Shown in pieces: positions 10,803 through 22,428 of a stretch of 64,000 nt of DNA. The notes under the pieces were generated by a model. The model did no database searches. It was not told where the DNA came from and saw only the letters and a list, made by a program, of their open reading frames with translations. Location: contig JBCAQO010000001.1 of assembly GCA_039111635.1 (NCBI GenBank), positions 1,922,001-1,986,000 of the forward strand, in the 5' to 3' direction. Origin of the DNA: Heterobasidion occidentale. Lineage: Eukaryota > Basidiomycota > Agaricomycetes > Russulales > Bondarzewiaceae. Both the position numbers and the translations under genes were made by a program. Position 1 is the first letter of the stretch. Each line of letters begins with the position of its first letter.

Positions 10803-12712
10803 ATGGCCGTCTCAACTCGCGCAGAGACCGTCACAACCGACAAGTTCAGCCAGTTCGCCAATTCGACGAACAACGACTCGGAGCCGGTCGCAGGTCCATC
10901 GACGGTTTCACAGGCGCCAGCGTCTTCTGGGATACAGACACGACAGAAGCGCATATTGCCTTCGCGGTCAAGAAGGGGTGGGCCAGGTGTCGGATCATGC
11001 GACGCTGACTTGATGATTCTGGACACGCTGAAGCGCAAACGTAAGTCGTATATTCGGTTCATATTCCTGTTTTCCACTTATTGAGTGGTTCGTCGGGCAC
11101 TGTGCAGAGGAGAATGAGCCATTGATTCCGGCAGAGACAAGGCTGTTGCTTACGACCAACTCTACCTTGGTTCCCTCGGACTCCTCGAATGAATCATTTC
11201 AGCTGCAATTGAACACCTCCGCTTACCAGCGTTACTTTGAGAAACCCGAGGTCATAAAGGCGTACAGGGAACAGCAGAAGATTGAAACGCCCGAATTTTC
11301 AATGCTAGCAGAGCATGCTACTGTGGGTGGTCGATTTAGGCCGAGGAGCTCAGAAGACGTTCGTTTATATTCATTCTTCTTGTAAGACACCGCACTCATA
11401 TGTCTCCTCTCGTCTCTCGCACTTCTTATCTCTCATTATATGTACCGTGTCTTAGGAGGACGCGGATACATCGGACGTGGCATATGAGAAGCGACATCGC
11501 AAGTACGAAACGTTTGAAAAGCGACAGCGACTACGCGAGAAGGAAAAGCTGCAGCATGAGCACTACAAACTCAAGGAGCGAATAGATCAGTTGCGCTCAA
11601 TGGACATCCATGCCTTTCTTGGCCTGCCTGCATCCTCCTTCTCCCGGGGGTTCGCGCTGAATGGCCCTCCTCAGGACGAACCTGTTCCGTTCGACCCAAC
11701 AGGGGCACATGCGCACAACCTTGCCACATTGCACGAAGGAGAACAGAGGAAGATGGCGATGCTGGACGCAGCTGCATCGTTAGAAGAACGATACCGGACG
11801 CTCCTCAATCTCGGCACTGACCGACGAAAGAACGAATCACGAGCTCCAAGCATCAATACTTCTGTGGATCCTGACGTTCATTCCGTTCTTCAGGAGAGTG
11901 CCATCTTGGCAGGCGACGGTGGGATCGAAGAATATGGCGCCGTGCCGCCAGTCAAGACGGAGAAGATAAAATTAAAGATCAAATGGCCATTGCGGAGACC
12001 TGCCGTCACGCCTGCTTCTCCCAATTCATCATCCCCATCTAAGAGGGCAGTTGTGCCCTCCATTGCTACGACGAGCGCACCACCTTCCCGGCCACTGAAG
12101 CAATCAGAGTCCTCTCCACTTGCATTGGACCCATCGACCCCCGCCTACGCAGCTTACTCTCCATCGCCTTCTCATGGTCTCAGCATTGATGCCTCATCTC
12201 AGTCCCCTTTTGTCAATGCATCCACCAGTTCCGCCGCTTACCTTGCTCGCAGACAGCCACGCAAACGTGCGCTAGATGGAACGTTTCTAAAGAAAGATGC
12301 TGACCTTACCTCCTGGTCGAAAGAACAGTCCGTGCGCCCACGGAAGCGCCTTCGGATTTCCTTCAACATGGCTGATTCGCCAGTTGACGCTGACGACTCT
12401 TTTGATGCCATTGAATCGCCGTCGTCTCCTACAACTCACCGAAGACGAGAACAGTCCGCCCTCATCCTGTCGGCAATGCGCGCTGCGAGTGCTCCCAATG
12501 CGCGGCATACCCAGCGCCATGTCACAGCGTTCGGAGTGAAACTCCCACCTAACCTTGAAACCGTTCGAGAATTCAAGATTCCTGATTGGGCGCTGCCAGA
12601 GTCCATGAGGTCGTTTTCGGACGAGGGACAAGATGAGGAGTCGACAACATACTCGCGGTCGGATGTTGCAGTGGAAGACATTCTGTCAATTGCTGAAGGT
12701 GAAGGGTCGTAG
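10803..12712 (+). CDS. Unrecognised nuclear-type protein with basic coiled coil
   Basis: I do not recognise this gene with certainty. Three exons, 10803-11040, 11107-11357 and 11456-12712, join in phase to 581 aa. The best-ordered part is a charged helix, KRHRKYETFEKRQRLREKEK followed by HEHYKLKERIDQLRSMDIHA, predicted to form a coiled coil. It recalls chromatin-complex scaffold subunits such as SAS4-like proteins, but that is only an impression. The rest is Ser/Pro-rich with basic patches (RQPRKRAL, RPRKRLRIS) that could be nuclear localisation signals, plus KIKLKIKWPLRRPA. The start at 10803 is the first ATG that fits the spliced frame. Confidence 0.7.
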
Positions 12713-12949
12713 CTCATTTCTTCCAACTCTTTATTCAATTTTCATACGCTACACCGCCTTTGACTGCGCATATTTCGCTCCTCTACCGTAGTTTTCTGGG
12801 TATTCGATGTCTCTTCTCTTCTCTCACTCGCTCTACAGTTGTTTTTTTATTATATTTTATGGATATTTGTGAGCAAAATGAGGATATCTTGTGTTTATAT
12901 GACTCGGGTCCGTGGCCTAACTAGAACTAGTAAGGACAGTGTCCACCCT

Positions 12950-14061
12950 CTAAGAAACCACACTCTCGATGACCTTGACCGCTTTCACCCTTTGCTTCAA
13001 GCTCAGATGCCTGCTAAAACCCAACACATGCCGGGCATAACGAACGGGTTCGAGCGCCTTGCGAGCTGTCTTCCGGATGACTTGTCCAGACGCGAACCGC
13101 GTATAGTCGCCTGACCTTCGCTCGTATACGTCGCGCAATTGAAGGCCTTTAAGACTGGGCGCTAACATCTGGACCTTTGGGACAGGGGTAGCGAAAAGAG
13201 TCGTCAAGTTTGTGGACGCGAGGTCGACCATCTGGACCGGATGCTCCGCTTTGTCAGACTGCGAAGGCTTCGTATTGGGGGCTTCAGAGGTCACATTCTT
13301 GCTTGCAGAAGCCTTCGATTTGGGTACCACCACCGTCTCCTTACTCGTCTCCTTACTCTGTACCGCTTCTACCTCGTTGGGCGTGCGCACCATCTTGGCT
13401 TTTCGGGGCGTTTCTCTGGTAGAAGGCGAAGATGGCGACCGCCCGGGAGTGGTATGAAGTCCGGAGGTGGTCGAACGGGAGTTAGAGGTAGAGGCGTTAG
13501 CAGCTGGTCCATCAGTTTGCTGACGACTCCACAGGCGCGAGGCGAGACTCTGTTCAGAGACAAGGTCGTCTCCCCAGCCGAGTTGTGCGGGTGCGCGGCG
13601 TCTAGGGCGGTTGTTGTTGTCTCCGGTACGAGGGCTGCGTTGTGCCGAACGCACATCCGAGTTGGAGTTCCTCTCTGCCCCTTGTCGTGCGTTGTTGAAC
13701 GGACGCCTGTTTTGTGGAGCTGTATGAAGGCACCATAAGCAATGATGATGAAAACACAAGAGCCTCGGTCTCACAGAATTGGAGACGATTCCCATTGGCT
13801 TGTACAGCAGGTTGTACGGCGATATTTCCTTGAAAACGATCAGATTATAGCTTGACGAGAGACGATCAAGGCATACATACGGATAGAGATTCCTCCAAAA
13901 TCATCTGTTCTAGGTCGGCGCGTTGGTGGTGGGACCTGTGCAGCTATTTTGGTAGCCGCTGCATCTAGGGCTACTCCGTTGTCCCGACACGGGGTAGAGC
14001 TGGACAGACGACGAATGTTGGCGCAGCGGCGAATGACCTGCCGTTGCGGGTTGAGAAGCAT
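12950..14061 (-). CDS. Unrecognised protein with a mitochondrial-type N-terminus
   Basis: Family not recognised. Exons 14061-13881, 13828-13775 and 13719-12950 join in phase to 334 aa. The N-terminus is Arg/Ser-rich without acidic residues (MLLNPQRQVIRRC, IRRLSSSTPCR), as in matrix presequences. The centre is low complexity, Ser/Thr/Pro/Arg-rich. The C-terminus is compact and basic, with LKGLQLRDVYERRSGDYTRF and KTARKALEPVRYARHVLGF, suggesting a folded domain that could bind RNA or membrane; that is inference. An open frame upstream of 14061 exists, but it lacks a presequence and runs towards the divergent PFA4 gene. Confidence 0.6.
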
Positions 14062-14252
14062 GCTGCACGCGTTTGTGGGATACGGAACGTGAAGACGGTG
14101 AGTGTCTCGCTGGAAGAGAATTGGATCTGGGACATGTTGCTTCGGGTTATTCCGTGCTGCCGCCGGCACCTCAGCAGGCGCAGCTCGTGACGCTTGGCTG
14201 GTCCCTACAGCACTGCTCTTATATCCCTCCCTCTCAACCTCCGGAATCTCGT
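14062..14252. promoter_or_regulatory. Divergent promoter region, unknown gene / PFA4
   Basis: The 191 bp between opposed start codons presumably serve both genes. I see no clear TATA box or E-box. Confidence 0.3.
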
Positions 14253-16229
14253 ATGGGTCGGCTCCTAGGTCGCATTGTTGTCGGAGCAACTCTTTCTCTA
14301 ATTTCATTCATCGCCTATTCATCCCAGATATTCATCATCTGGCCATGGTACGGACGCGAGCTCTCTGTGGACCTAATCACATTACTTGGGCCCTTCAAGT
14401 ACGTTTCGTTTAACGTTATGTTGCCTGCCTCTAATTATTTAACTCTATGCACAGTGCTCTTGTTGGCCTGCTGCTTTGGAATTACTGGAAGTGTGTCGTC
14501 ACAGATCCAGGAAGTGTTCCCAATCGCTGGGTACGTGTCGCCCGCTTCCTCAAGAACGGGTTCCATTATATGACTGGTCACAGCAACCGGACACGGCTTC
14601 ACTCGAAGGCTACGAAGTCAAAAAGCTTACAGGCGGCCCAAGATTTTGCCGGGCGTGCAACAAATACAAACCACCGAGAGCTCATCATTGTAAAACCTGC
14701 AAACGGTACGCCTTCTCCCTTGCTCACATCTGATTGCTTCTCACTGGACTTGGTTTCCTAGATGTGTTCTCAGAATGGGTGGGATTCTTAGCGACCTGTC
14801 ATACTTTCGATTGACATAGCACTCTCAGACCATCATTGTCCGTGGGTAAACAATTGCGTTGGGTACTTCAACTACGGGCACTTCATTCGTTTCCTCTTCT
14901 TTGTCGACATCTCATGCATATATCACGCAACAATGGTTACCTGGCGTGTCCTTGATACCTCGGGCGAAAGATTCTACGTATGTCATCGAGCACGACTCTC
15001 ACTTACCCGTATAATATTCTCATAAATTTATAAGACTCCCCCAGGTGGAATCGAACTGGTCTTTATTATTTTGAACTATGTTACTTGCGTGCCGGTCCTA
15101 ATAATGGTCGGTGCCTTCAGGTATATATCTTATTCTCCTTCAGCTTGCTGTTCACGTCGTTAAACGGTCTGTTAGTCTTTACCATTTCTATTGCCTACTT
15201 GGCAATACCACTACCATCGAGGGATGGGAAAAGGACAAAGTTGCTACTCTAGTTCGAAGAGGAAAAATTCGCGAGGTCCGTCCTGACTCTACGTTCTTTA
15301 AATCTCGTATTGATTCATGCTTCTTTCCAGATCAAATTTCCATATGTGTGTTGTCTAGTTGCCGCTTTTATCCCTCGTGACTGACCCCAGATGACCTCTA
15401 GAATCTCGGTGCAAGGCGCAATATCGAATCTATGCTGGGCGAAAATCCTATGATGTGGTGTTGCCCTACTGTACCCCCTGGTACGGGCCTGAAATACCAA
15501 CTGGCAGAAGGGGACGGTAAGTGGGTCGAACTTTCGAGGCGAGAAGATACAGAGACGTACTATAACGGAACGTTCATCGAACCCTGAAAACGAGTTTCAA
15601 TAAGAAATTCAGCCTCTGATTGCAGGTGGGCGAACACCCGCTATTTTTATCAAAATGTAAGCACTCATCCGAGCTCCCTCCTTTAGTTCACATCCTTCGT
15701 TTCTATATATTCTGAAGGCCTCTAGACTCACGTATCGTCGTTTATCTCAACAGGATATGCGCTGCAAGAACCTTGGCCACCGCGCGATCCATCAGATACG
15801 AGACACAATTTGACACTCCCAGACACTCCATGGACATATGAGAATGGGAGCTTGAATCCTGGCCTGGAGCCATCAAATGCCCGCATCCGCACGGCCTCGC
15901 GGCGACGCAATAATGCCCCAGACGCATCGTCTGTACCACCATGGCACCCAGAGTACCAGGAAACCAGATCAGATCACGATTCGCTCGCCTCGTCGGACGA
16001 TGAAGCGGAGTACAGCTATGAGGGGCGATTAGGTGGTATGGTTCGTCGTGGGTCCGAAGGATACGAGGTTCTACCGGTGGATAGAGAGGAGATTCTCAGA
16101 AGATATATTGAGAGTCGTGGTGAGGAAGATGGTCGGTATAGACGATATGTTCCCGAGCCCCCGAGCGAGAGCGAGAGTGAGGACGAGCCATTGTCGGAAA
16201 GAGTGGAGAAGTGGAAAGCTAAGATATAG
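14253..16229 (+). CDS. PFA4: DHHC palmitoyltransferase Pfa4
   Basis: ER membrane protein S-acyltransferase; in yeast the substrate is chitin synthase Chs3. Ten exons: 14253-14398, 14455-14530, 14584-14705, 14762-14778, 14829-14977, 15035-15120, 15176-15275, 15331-15345, 15402-15516, 15754-16229 (433 aa). Two N-terminal membrane helices precede the Cys-rich domain, [20 protein letters not shown] then [17 protein letters not shown], whose catalytic DHHC spans the intron 14779-14828. Two further helices follow, with [19 protein letters not shown] (a TTxE-type motif). The C-terminal tail is acidic and Ser-rich. Exons of 17 and 15 nt are present. The 237-nt intron 15517-15753 is long for this genome and may hide another exon. 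Confidence 0.9.
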
Positions 16230-16380
16230 TTGATCGACGCTCTTTATTGCTTTTTGTCTGGTATACGTAGCGGTTCTTTTGACATGGACTAGAAACTGAT
16301 TATATTTGGCTATACATATAAAATAGTGGGAAGTGCATCAGCAAGTCCAAGAAAAGAAGCTGACAAAAATCATGAACAAG

Positions 16381-18641
16381 TCAACCTGCCATTCGCTCGA
16401 TATGCACCTTCCACACCGCCCCACCCTTCTCGCCCATTTCCAACAGATGGGAACCCACACCAAGCTCGACATCCCACTCGTCCTCGTTGGTCTCAGTGGC
16501 CCTGATGACTGAAGCATCCAGTTTGACTTGCAGGTGGGGCGGCACGCGCTTCGGAGGAAGTTTGACACCGTCTTTGATCCGTACAGCGCCCACTTGTCGT
16601 GCGCGACCCTGCTTGGCTTTGCCCTTGCCCTTACCCTTTCCCGCTATCCCACTCTCACTGTCATCGACTTCTTCCTCATCTTCTTGTTCGTCACTGCTGC
16701 TCTCCTCTTCTTCGTCCCCAAGGTAGCTGGCATCCGTAATCTTCACTCCCATTTCACCTGGGACTAGACGCAAAGCCCAGCTCTTCACCCCGTCACGACA
16801 ATCCAACTCCAAGCGTCTGCCTACGGGCTTGATGGTCAGTAGGACTGACTTCAGGGGATGTATAGGTCCAAGAGGGACAGGAGAATTCGACATGGAATGT
16901 GGGGTGATTGAAGAGTGGAGCACTACCGAAGGCGTAGGGGCAGAAGGGGCAGAAGGGGCTTGGAATGCCGTCTGTGGATAGTGTGTGAAGTTAGACAATG
17001 TACTAGCCTGTGTTTGGACGGGAAATTGTGATTGAGGCAAGGGTAGCGTAGATTGGCCAGCGGTCGCTACTGGTGCAGGGACAGGAGAAGGCGCCGAGGG
17101 CGCGGGTACATAGGGACTCGACTGAGCAGTGACAGAAGGGGTGACACCGGCAGGAGTGGGCATGGCTGTTGATGTATGCGCTGCATTTCCGAGCGGGACC
17201 TTCAAAACTAAAGGACTCGATGAACCAGCCGCGGGAGAAGGGGCAGAACTTGGCTTGGGGGCTTGGGGTGCTATTGACGTTGACGCGTGGTTCACTGGCG
17301 GCACCTTGAGCTTGATCTTATTTGATGGAGCAGTAGACTCTTTTGTAGCGGTATACTGAGACAAAGAGAAAGGTGCGGGAAGATCAGACATCAGTTTGTG
17401 AAAGTGTTTCTGAGTTGCGACGTGGGGTCAGTATCAATGAAAGAGCCCGTTAGCATCAGACGTACTCGAAGCGCCTGCGCAGCCTCCCACACAGGTGTGT
17501 GATCCTCATTGAACTGGAGTGCGTTAGAGAAGACAAGCTCAACATCTGCAGCGAATTCGGCAGATGTATGATACTCTTTTCTTTTGAGGTGTTTCTGCTT
17601 GATCGTGAGAACTTATCTATGGCCAAAGGCAGTGAGACGCTCATACAAATATCTTCTCGAAACTCATTGGTCGGGCAATCGTCTTGTAGTAAATCGGCCA
17701 CAATTTCTTCTGGGGTAGTTCCATGAACTCAGAAGACAAGACATTTCCCCTGGTAGCAGAAGTCAGCACACCTTGAATGATATGAGGATTGTACTACGTA
17801 CGCTGCATTTGTCTTGGCAACCAACTTCTCGAGTCTGGTGGTGAGTAAGCGATTCATGTTGGGTGGTTTCTTCTTCTTATGACCACCCTCATCGCCCGAG
17901 CCTCCTTGCACAGCACCTTCCTCTCCACCTTCATCGTCATGGTCATCCCCAATCTTCATGAGGTCACCAGTCATATTGCCGTATTCTTTGAGTGTCAGTT
18001 TCTAAGTGAAAGATTCTCAACACAACAGAAAACGATATCTGACACATTATCCAAGGGATAGATGACTCACATGTAATGCCTTCGCATCTTTCCAGATCTG
18101 ACTCTCCTTCAAGTTATAACGTTTGGCGTTGCGAAAGCATTGCTCAAAATCAAGCCTGACATCAGCGAGCGATTTATACTGTCCAGATTTGATTTGCAAC
18201 CGGATCTGGTCCAGAGCAAGAGGCTTCTTGATGATACTGTAATAATCGGGATATAGTCGTTTGGAAGGAAGGGAGAGGAAGTCGTTGGACAGTGACCGTC
18301 CCCTGTGAGACGCATGATGAGCCAAGACAGGAGAAAGAAACGCAAGTAACGGCGGTAGTTGAACTGAGCTGTATCAAGCAGGTCAAGCAGGTCACGCACT
18401 CTTTGTCCGCTGCGTCCTTCAACACTTGCCAAAGCTGCAATCCTTGCTCTTTCACAGCATCTCTGTTCCCGGTATCTGCCTCTAGACTCTCCTCATTTCC
18501 TTCTGCCTTCACCGCTACAACGTCCACCATTTGAACATCTCGTTTGTCTTCCCGACTGGTCGTGGCATCCTTGCGTCGTTTGGCTCGGGGAGCGTTGACG
18601 TCAACGCTTGAGGACAACATCTCGAGCTCTCTCTTAGACAT
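16381..18641 (-). CDS. Tandem bromodomain protein, RSC4-like
   Basis: Probable subunit of a SWI/SNF-class chromatin remodeller, reading acetyl-lysine on histone tails. Exons: 18641-18400, 18302-18071, 18001-17802, 17749-17647, 17594-17466, 17409-16381, giving 644 aa. Bromodomain 1 has LYPDYYSIIKKPLALDQI and ends in FRNAKRYNLKESQIW; bromodomain 2 has LWPIYYKTIARPMSFEKI and FSNALQFNEDHTPVWEAA, including an Asn at the acetyl-lysine position of each. The C-terminal third is Pro/Ala/Ser-rich, then an acidic stretch, then a compact end (VGRRLELDCRDGVKSWALRL, WKVHIERMAG). Double bromodomains with this length suit yeast Rsc4 better than Rsc1/Rsc2, which also carry BAH domains; none is seen here. Confidence 0.8.
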
Positions 18642-19078
18642 GGCGGCCGCTATACTGAATGCACAGTTTGTAAAGCTGAGAGGGGGCCGACGAAGCAGTC
18701 ACTTTGGTCGGTCCCCGTCGATATGGTATGTGTAACTGGTCACATCACATGATGTTACTAGACTGAATTGAATGACATCGACTTCGAGCTCATTCAACGC
18801 GTTCCGACGCATATTCTACTTACTCCCACCCACTTCGTAGTGAGCTTTGCCCACTTTGGACCTGGTGATACAATCAATGCGAGCTTCGGAGTATCGTAAA
18901 ACAATGTCCCTTCAAATGAAGATGTGACCGCTTGAAGTGTGGTCACACGATAATTACAACCATACATGTCGGAAGTTAGAGCACTAGATGACATCGCCTA
19001 GCAGCGTTGAATTTGAACTCTGTAAGGCTCCGGTGAATTTGTACACTGTCCAAAGAGCACATGTCTTGAGAAAGTCCA
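18642..19078. other. Intergenic, no gene supported
   Basis: Lies between the stop of the desaturase gene and the start of the bromodomain gene, both on the minus strand. It should contain the bromodomain gene's promoter. A short minus-strand open frame shows no recognisable domain. Confidence 0.4.
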
Positions 19079-21129
19079 TCATCTAACGTGTGCTGGTACC
19101 ACCTTCGCTACTCTCAACTGCGTCATCCGTCGATGAGCTGCTCGCGAATGTCTGTTGAGACCCCCCTCAAATGCCCAAGTAGCGTCTCTTAATGCCTCGA
19201 ATTTCGTGTCCGTTGCCAAGACAGAGTATCGTCGAAGAAGCAATGCACCTCCAGGCTTAAACAAGGTGTGAGACTTTTCTTACGTGGCATTCAAAATTAA
19301 ACACGTACGTGTTCTTTCATGTAGTCAGTTGCATCTACAGCAAATCCATCCAAGAGGATGATGCACGCAGTGGGCTTGTTCTTGACGAACGCGCCCAGTC
19401 GGTCCGTATCCCATACCTCACCGTCCCATGATTGTTCTGTGTGATAGTCGTCATCGACATGAGCATGAGCTTTATGCTCCATGTATTTTTCAGCGTGCTT
19501 GATATCATCTTCGTGCGCTCTGCGCAGGCCGGTGACGAGCCCGAGGCGATGCAGGACAAGTATAACCCACTTAGAAGGGTCCCAATCGAAGGGCGCAGGA
19601 CCTGATCGGAAGTCATGCGGGAATGCGTGCTATAAGATGTGAGACATGTCAGGGGCAGGCAAATAATGTAAAGGATCAAATAGTTGACCCATACGTGCTG
19701 ACGAGACAGGTGAGTGCCAAGTCACGTAATAACACAAAGTCGAAAACCTACGAAATTATGATTGCCCTCTCCCGCAGTAAGCAGTGCCAAAATCTATATC
19801 GCTCAAGTTGAGCAATGAGATAATTTCATCACCTCCTCAAAAGACTAACCCAATTCGTGCGTGACGTATTTTCATCAGAATATGGCTGCAAGCCGTCCCA
19901 ATGAGCGAGCCTGCTCGAGAATTGAATTTGACTGACAACAGGCTAATCATCAAGGCACTTACGAATTTACTAAGAAGGTGCAGTGCCAAACTGCGCGTCA
20001 AATAGGCATGAGTGTTCATAAACGGCAAGTAGGTATACATTTACGAGTGCCAACTTACTGAGAAGTCGGGAAACAAGTCCTCCCCATATATAGCCGCCCC
20101 ATGGATCCCCCCAAAGGAGGCCAAGCACAGCGGGGAGGATGAAGCCGAAAAAAAGGGCCAGCGGAACTGATCAAAACAGGGTACGAGCCGTGAGTGCGTA
20201 ATGAATCTGCAAGCGAAGGAACGCAATCACCATAGTATTTGTGTTGGAAGCGCACGACTACCCTACAGTGATAAGTACGGGAAGGCTTTCAGTGTCGCAC
20301 AAATTTACCTGGATCACGCTCAAGGTCTTCTCTGTCAATCAGTTCCAGCCGCTCATACTTGGTCTTGTAGAATATCCAGCCAACGTGCGAGAATACAAGC
20401 CCACGTGTCGCAGAGTATCTGTATCCCACTTCTCAGATAATTTACACCAGCAACTCGGTGAGCTAAACTTACGGGTCATGAACATCATCGTCCGTGAACC
20501 GCTGGAGGTTCAAACGGAGTAAGGACAAATATTGGATGACAGTAACAGTCGTCGTACATGGTGTAAACGATGTCTGAGACACCTGTTGGAGATTTCTATG
20601 AGAATGTTCCTAGGATAGCAGAGCGTACGTACCACCACTACATTCGTGGACCCCATTGAGCATGATGAACTCATTAGAGAAAAAAGAACAGACCTTGATA
20701 GACCCTTGCATAGCACTAGTTCCAAGTATAGCTAGAGTCAGACGCACACCGAAGGTCGCTCTAAAGGCACGATGGGAGTAAAGGCGGTGGTAGCCAACTG
20801 TAACCCTAAGGCCGTGCATCAGCGCATGGGCACCCTGCTCTCGATTGCAAGCAGACCTGTGATCCTCCAACTTACCCGAAAGAGGCCAGCTGCCATAACA
20901 CCGCAGTCATGGCCAGTATCTGCCAAGAAACGAATTGAGGAGGTCGGACATAAACGCCGTAAGCTGCCGCGAGATGGACGCCGACAAAGAAGAAGGCATT
21001 GCTCCACCAAATGGACGAGTCTTTAGCAGGAGTGGTGGAGGACATGGACAGATGAGAGCACCCGTTGACGAAAGTTGCAAGCGAGATGGTGAGAGTAAAA
21101 ACAACGGTTGACGGCAGGCTGATATTCAT
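19079..21129 (-). CDS. OLE1: Delta-9 acyl-CoA desaturase with cytochrome b5 domain
   Basis: ER enzyme that puts the first double bond into palmitoyl- and stearoyl-CoA; the C-terminal cytochrome b5 domain supplies electrons. Fourteen exons: 21129-20876, 20805-20694, 20637-20633, 20582-20558, 20501-20473, 20418-20309, 20257-20231, 20166-20059, 19990-19963, 19910-19850, 19793-19752, 19697-19695, 19629-19309, 19255-19079 (433 aa). The histidine boxes are GYHRLYSHRAF, WCLRHRLHHRFTDDD and GEGNHNFHHAFPHDFR. The second His of the last box comes from a 3-nt exon (19695-19697), and a 5-nt exon (20633-20637) codes most of a WW pair. The cytochrome b5 part has DYMKEHPGGALLL with the haem-binding HPGG. 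Most introns are 50-60 nt. The protein is short beside yeast Ole1 at the N-terminus. Confidence 0.88.
19695..19697 (-). other. 3-nt microexon of the desaturase
   Basis: The codon CAC is flanked on the minus strand by a CAG acceptor and a GTATGG donor; the introns on either side are 54 and 65 nt. It supplies one His of the third histidine box. Without it the box reads HNFHAFP and loses a metal ligand. Confidence 0.75.
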
Positions 21130-21283
21130 CTTAGATCTCGTAACACCTTCGACGTCATACTCGGCTTGATCGGTTTCCCACCGCTCGGCTCCCGAGGCCT
21201 CCGACTTGTAAACATTTCTTGAACATCAAGATTGATTGAGTGCTGCAAAATGCACCGGACAATGAAGGAGATACTCGCTTTCA

Positions 21284-22428
21284 TCATCTGCCTATAGTAT
21301 CATCCACATACTCTCTGACTTCTCTGACGGCCCTCTCATCCGTCCGCCAAATGTCCCACTCACCTCGTCCACTCCCCATGCCGAGCCCAGTTGGCCTATG
21401 TGTCATTCCTCCTTCAACCCACTCCCCTCCGCTCATATGCACCTCTGAGAGATTGTGTGGAAGCAGCACGTCCAGGACCCCGCATACCGTTCTAGAGTTG
21501 ATACCTGACCCAAGAAGGATCTCGGGAGTAGGAGAGTCGACGTGCTTCGATCGCGCCCCGAGAAGAGGAATAATGCGCTCGGGAGCTGTCGAAACACTTG
21601 GTGCGTGGCCGCTGGATACGATGCGAGTTATTCAGGGATAGAACTCGATGATGGCGAGCGCCGACCTTGTGAGGATGCGGGTGATGCCTCGAATCCCGGA
21701 TAGATCACGATATGCTAGTGCCGCCGACAGCTCCACGACTCTTTTCACCGCCTTTCATATATGAATCGAACTCACCTTCAGATGCATCTCGTGTCATATC
21801 GAACGCTCTATGGAAGCAGACTGTCGCCCCGTGAAGACTACCCCGCGCCCTGATCAGAACGAGGACATACCTTGCAAGGGTATCGCTGCCTCCACAAGCC
21901 TCCATGATCATCAGGTGGAAATCATCTAAACATAAGCGGAATTCCATGTGAGCTGTTTAGAAGGCTCACCTCATGGTCCGAGCGACGTCTACAGTTCCAT
22001 CGCTCTTCAACAGACCCATCACAACTCCTTGCGCACCCGCCTGTTTGAACAGCCTGACGTCTTCGAGCATGACCTCGGTCTCTGCATCCGTGTAAAGGAA
22101 GTCGCCCGTTCGTGGTCGAACCATGACCTTCCCCGTTGGAGATCAGAGATTGCCTCGGTCACAGAGAAAGAAGCGCCAACCATGATCGGTACAGATCTGG
22201 GAATTGATTTGCGCACTGCATTGAACAGGCCCATCGAAGGCGTCGTCCCGCCCCCGATCGCTAAGTTTCCGCAGAGCTCGAGCCTATCAGCTCCACCGCG
22301 CACAGCACTGTGGATTCAAATATCAACAGGATGAGCAGAGATAGCGTGGCGACTCACTTGATTGCAGACTCTACCGAATCGACACATACTTCTACCAAGA
22401 TCTCTGGTGAATTGTGATCAAGCGACAT
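21284..22428 (-). CDS. cutC: CutC copper homeostasis family protein
   Basis: CutC is a cytosolic TIM-barrel protein linked to copper handling, with no settled reaction. Seven exons: 22428-22358, 22307-22181, 22127-21970, 21899-21871, 21820-21776, 21714-21666, 21611-21284, giving 268 aa. Family motifs appear in order: ILVEVCVDSVESA, GADRLELCGNLAIGGGTTPS, MVRPRTGDFLYT, GAQGVVMGLLKSDGTVD, LPF-like VCFHRAFDMTRD, GIRGITRILTSG, and GSGINSRTV, ending near VHMSGGEWVEGG. Cys in VEVCV and the HRAFD His are the residues usually discussed for metal binding. One intron must end in GAG (21900) to keep the frame. Its 3' end lies 154 bp before the desaturase start on the same strand. Confidence 0.85.
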
